NCBI GenBank assembly: GCA_013139875.1
Contig: WSZY01000106.1
Location: 1-5,798, forward strand
Source of the DNA: Mariprofundaceae bacterium
GTDB taxonomy: Bacteria; Pseudomonadota; Zetaproteobacteria; Mariprofundales; Mariprofundaceae
Length of the DNA: 5,798 nt
Reading direction: 5' to 3'
The notes under the pieces were generated by a model. That model was not told the origin of the DNA, made no database searches, and saw nothing but the letters and a program-made list of their open reading frames with translations. Shown here in pieces: positions 4,707-5,798 of the stretch (the first letter of the stretch is position 1; the number at the start of each line of letters is the position of its first letter). The position numbers and the translations under genes were made by a program.

Positions 4707-5798
4707 GGAGCTGTTTCCCCTCCCGCTTCCACCCCGGCTTTTGGCCCGACACGGAGCAGATTCCACTGCTTTGGATCCAGGTAGGCGTTGGCTGCAATCT
4801 TAATATCAGTGAGGGTGACGGATTCGACCTTCTGCGTCCAGACCTGAAGATAATCAAGCGGCATGCCATAAAATCCGATCATCGACATCAGTCCGACCCG
4901 CTCCCGGTTGGAGTCCATTCTCTGGGCAAAGCTGCCGGTCAGGTTGGCCTTTGCATCCTTTAGCTCTTTCCGGGTAATCTCTCCGCTGAAGAGCTCCTGC
5001 AAAACCGTACGCACTACATTTTCAGCCTCTTCGGCCTGATCGGCACGTGTCTGCAGCGTAATGATGAACGGGCCGGATGTGGCCAGCGGAATAAAGTAGG
5101 AGTAGATGCCGTAAACCAGACCCCGCTTTTCACGCACCTCCTGCATCAGTCTGGAGCCGAAGCCACCACCACCCAATATATGATTCAGCACAAATACGGG
5201 GAAGAAGTCGGCATCCCTGCGGGCAGGGCCGAGGCGTGATAGCTGCGAGAGCGTCTGTGACGTCTGCATCTCAATCTGTTTTGTAATGCCATGCACATCA
5301 TCTGCCCTGCTGATCTCAAATAGCTGCTGTTCGGGGGCTCCCTTCCAGTCAGCAAGCAGAGGTTGCAGCAGTTTCAGCAGCTCCGGCATGGTGATATCAC
5401 CACTGACTGCCAGCACAGCACCTTCCGGCCTGATCTGATTCACATAGAGTTTTTTCAGATCGGCAAGCAGGATTTTTTTTAGTGATGCAGGATTGCCATC
5501 CGGACGATGGCCGTAGGGATGCCCCGGAAAGAGCAGGCGGCTTGTTGCCTCGGAGGCACGGACGCCGGGCTCTTCCAGTGATTTTCGGGCTGCGGAGATG
5601 GTGTTCTCCTTGATAAGTGCGAATCGTTCACTGCTCCACCCCGGAGCCAGCAGGGCTTCAGAGAAGGCATCAAGGCCGGCTGGAAGCACCTCTTTCAGCA
5701 CCATCATGGAGAGGCTCAGCCCGTCACGACCGGAGCTCGCACCAAGCTGGATCGCTTCAGCATCCAGAATTGTCGCCCACGCCTCATGCGTATGTTTT
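4703..5798 (-). CDS. M16-family zinc peptidase or peptidase-like subunit, C-terminal 364 residues, 5' end beyond the window
   Basis: This is the C-terminal part of an M16 (pitrilysin/processing-peptidase) protein. The frame runs open through the right edge, so the real start lies outside; the two ATG codons at 5702-5707 are internal. Residues near the edge (LDAEAIQLGASSGRDGLSLS) match the strand-turn region that follows the HxxEH zinc site. That site would lie roughly 20 to 30 residues beyond the window and cannot be judged. Visible features include PGHPYGHRPDG (about 90-100) and the C-terminal-domain signature LGGGGFGSRL (208-217) followed by REKRGLVYG, whose Arg and Tyr typically hold the substrate's C-terminus. 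M16 genes often occur as pairs of one zinc-bearing and one non-catalytic subunit. The ASSGRD wording, where active members usually have NAxT, suggests the non-catalytic partner; this is inference. Relatives are typically periplasmic, but the N-terminus is not visible. The stop TGA overlaps the response regulator start. Confidence 0.93.
   Translation of the reverse strand, partial: KHTHEAWATILDAEAIQLGASSGRDGLSLSMMVLKEVLPAGLDAFSEALLAPGWSSERFALIKENTISAARKSLEEPGVRASEATSRLLFPGHPYGHRPDGNPASLKKILLADLKKLYVNQIRPEGAVLAVSGDITMPELLKLLQPLLADWKGAPEQQLFEISRADDVHGITKQIEMQTSQTLSQLSRLGPARRDADFFPVFVLNHILGGGGFGSRLMQEVREKRGLVYGIYSYFIPLATSGPFIITLQTRADQAEEAENVVRTVLQELFSGEITRKELKDAKANLTGSFAQRMDSNRERVGLMSMIGFYGMPLDYLQVWTQKVESVTLTDIKIAANAYLDPKQWNLLRVGPKAGVEAGGETAP
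4717..4724 (-). promoter_or_regulatory. Ribosome binding site of the response regulator gene
   Basis: GGGAGGGG on the minus strand lies ten bases before the ATG at 4706, inside the last codons of the M16 gene. It supports that start over the longer open frame to 4766. Confidence 0.6.

Noticed and set aside
1..5798. CRISPR arrays, tRNA or rRNA genes, intact insertion sequences, attachment sites
   Set aside because: I saw no regularly spaced direct repeats, no cloverleaf-type tRNA sequence, no conserved rRNA segments and no transposase or integrase gene.

Overview
The window comes from a bacterial chromosome, and every gene I can support reads on the minus strand. The block from 5798 down to 2293 runs M16-family peptidase-like protein, response regulator, rsmD, secreted SHOCT-type protein, then coaD. 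M16 peptidase, rsmD and coaD close together is a familiar chromosomal arrangement in Gammaproteobacteria and related groups such as Zetaproteobacteria. That makes a Gram-negative proteobacterium the best guess, but the sequence alone does not fix the lineage.

Right part (5798 to 3289): the C-terminal 364 residues of an M16 peptidase family member overlap by four bases (ATGA) with a response regulator. The regulator has an intact receiver domain and a GGDEF-like output domain that has lost its signature residues. The 16S rRNA methyltransferase gene rsmD follows after 38 bases. These three genes look like one transcription unit.

Middle (3228 to 1295): an exported protein of unknown function with two C-terminal SHOCT-like helical hairpins is followed after 39 bases by coaD (phosphopantetheine adenylyltransferase, coenzyme A synthesis). 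After a hairpin with a T-run that may be a weak terminator comes a small four-helix membrane protein of unknown function.

Left part (1294 to 1): about 540 bases without an intact gene. It holds an eroded piece that resembles the sodium/glutamate symporter GltS, a plus-strand open stretch that reads like the tail of a broken gene, and an inverted repeat with a GGGGACAG core. Beyond it, running off the left edge, are the first 252 codons of a phosphoketolase (XFP) that is visibly richer in G+C than the rest. I read this side as a junction where accessory carbon-metabolism DNA lies against a conserved housekeeping block. I see no CRISPR array, tRNA, rRNA, intact mobile element or clear novel defence or biosynthetic system. 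The most interesting items are the degenerate-GGDEF regulator coupled to the M16 gene, the uncharacterised SHOCT protein and the debris next to the phosphoketolase.
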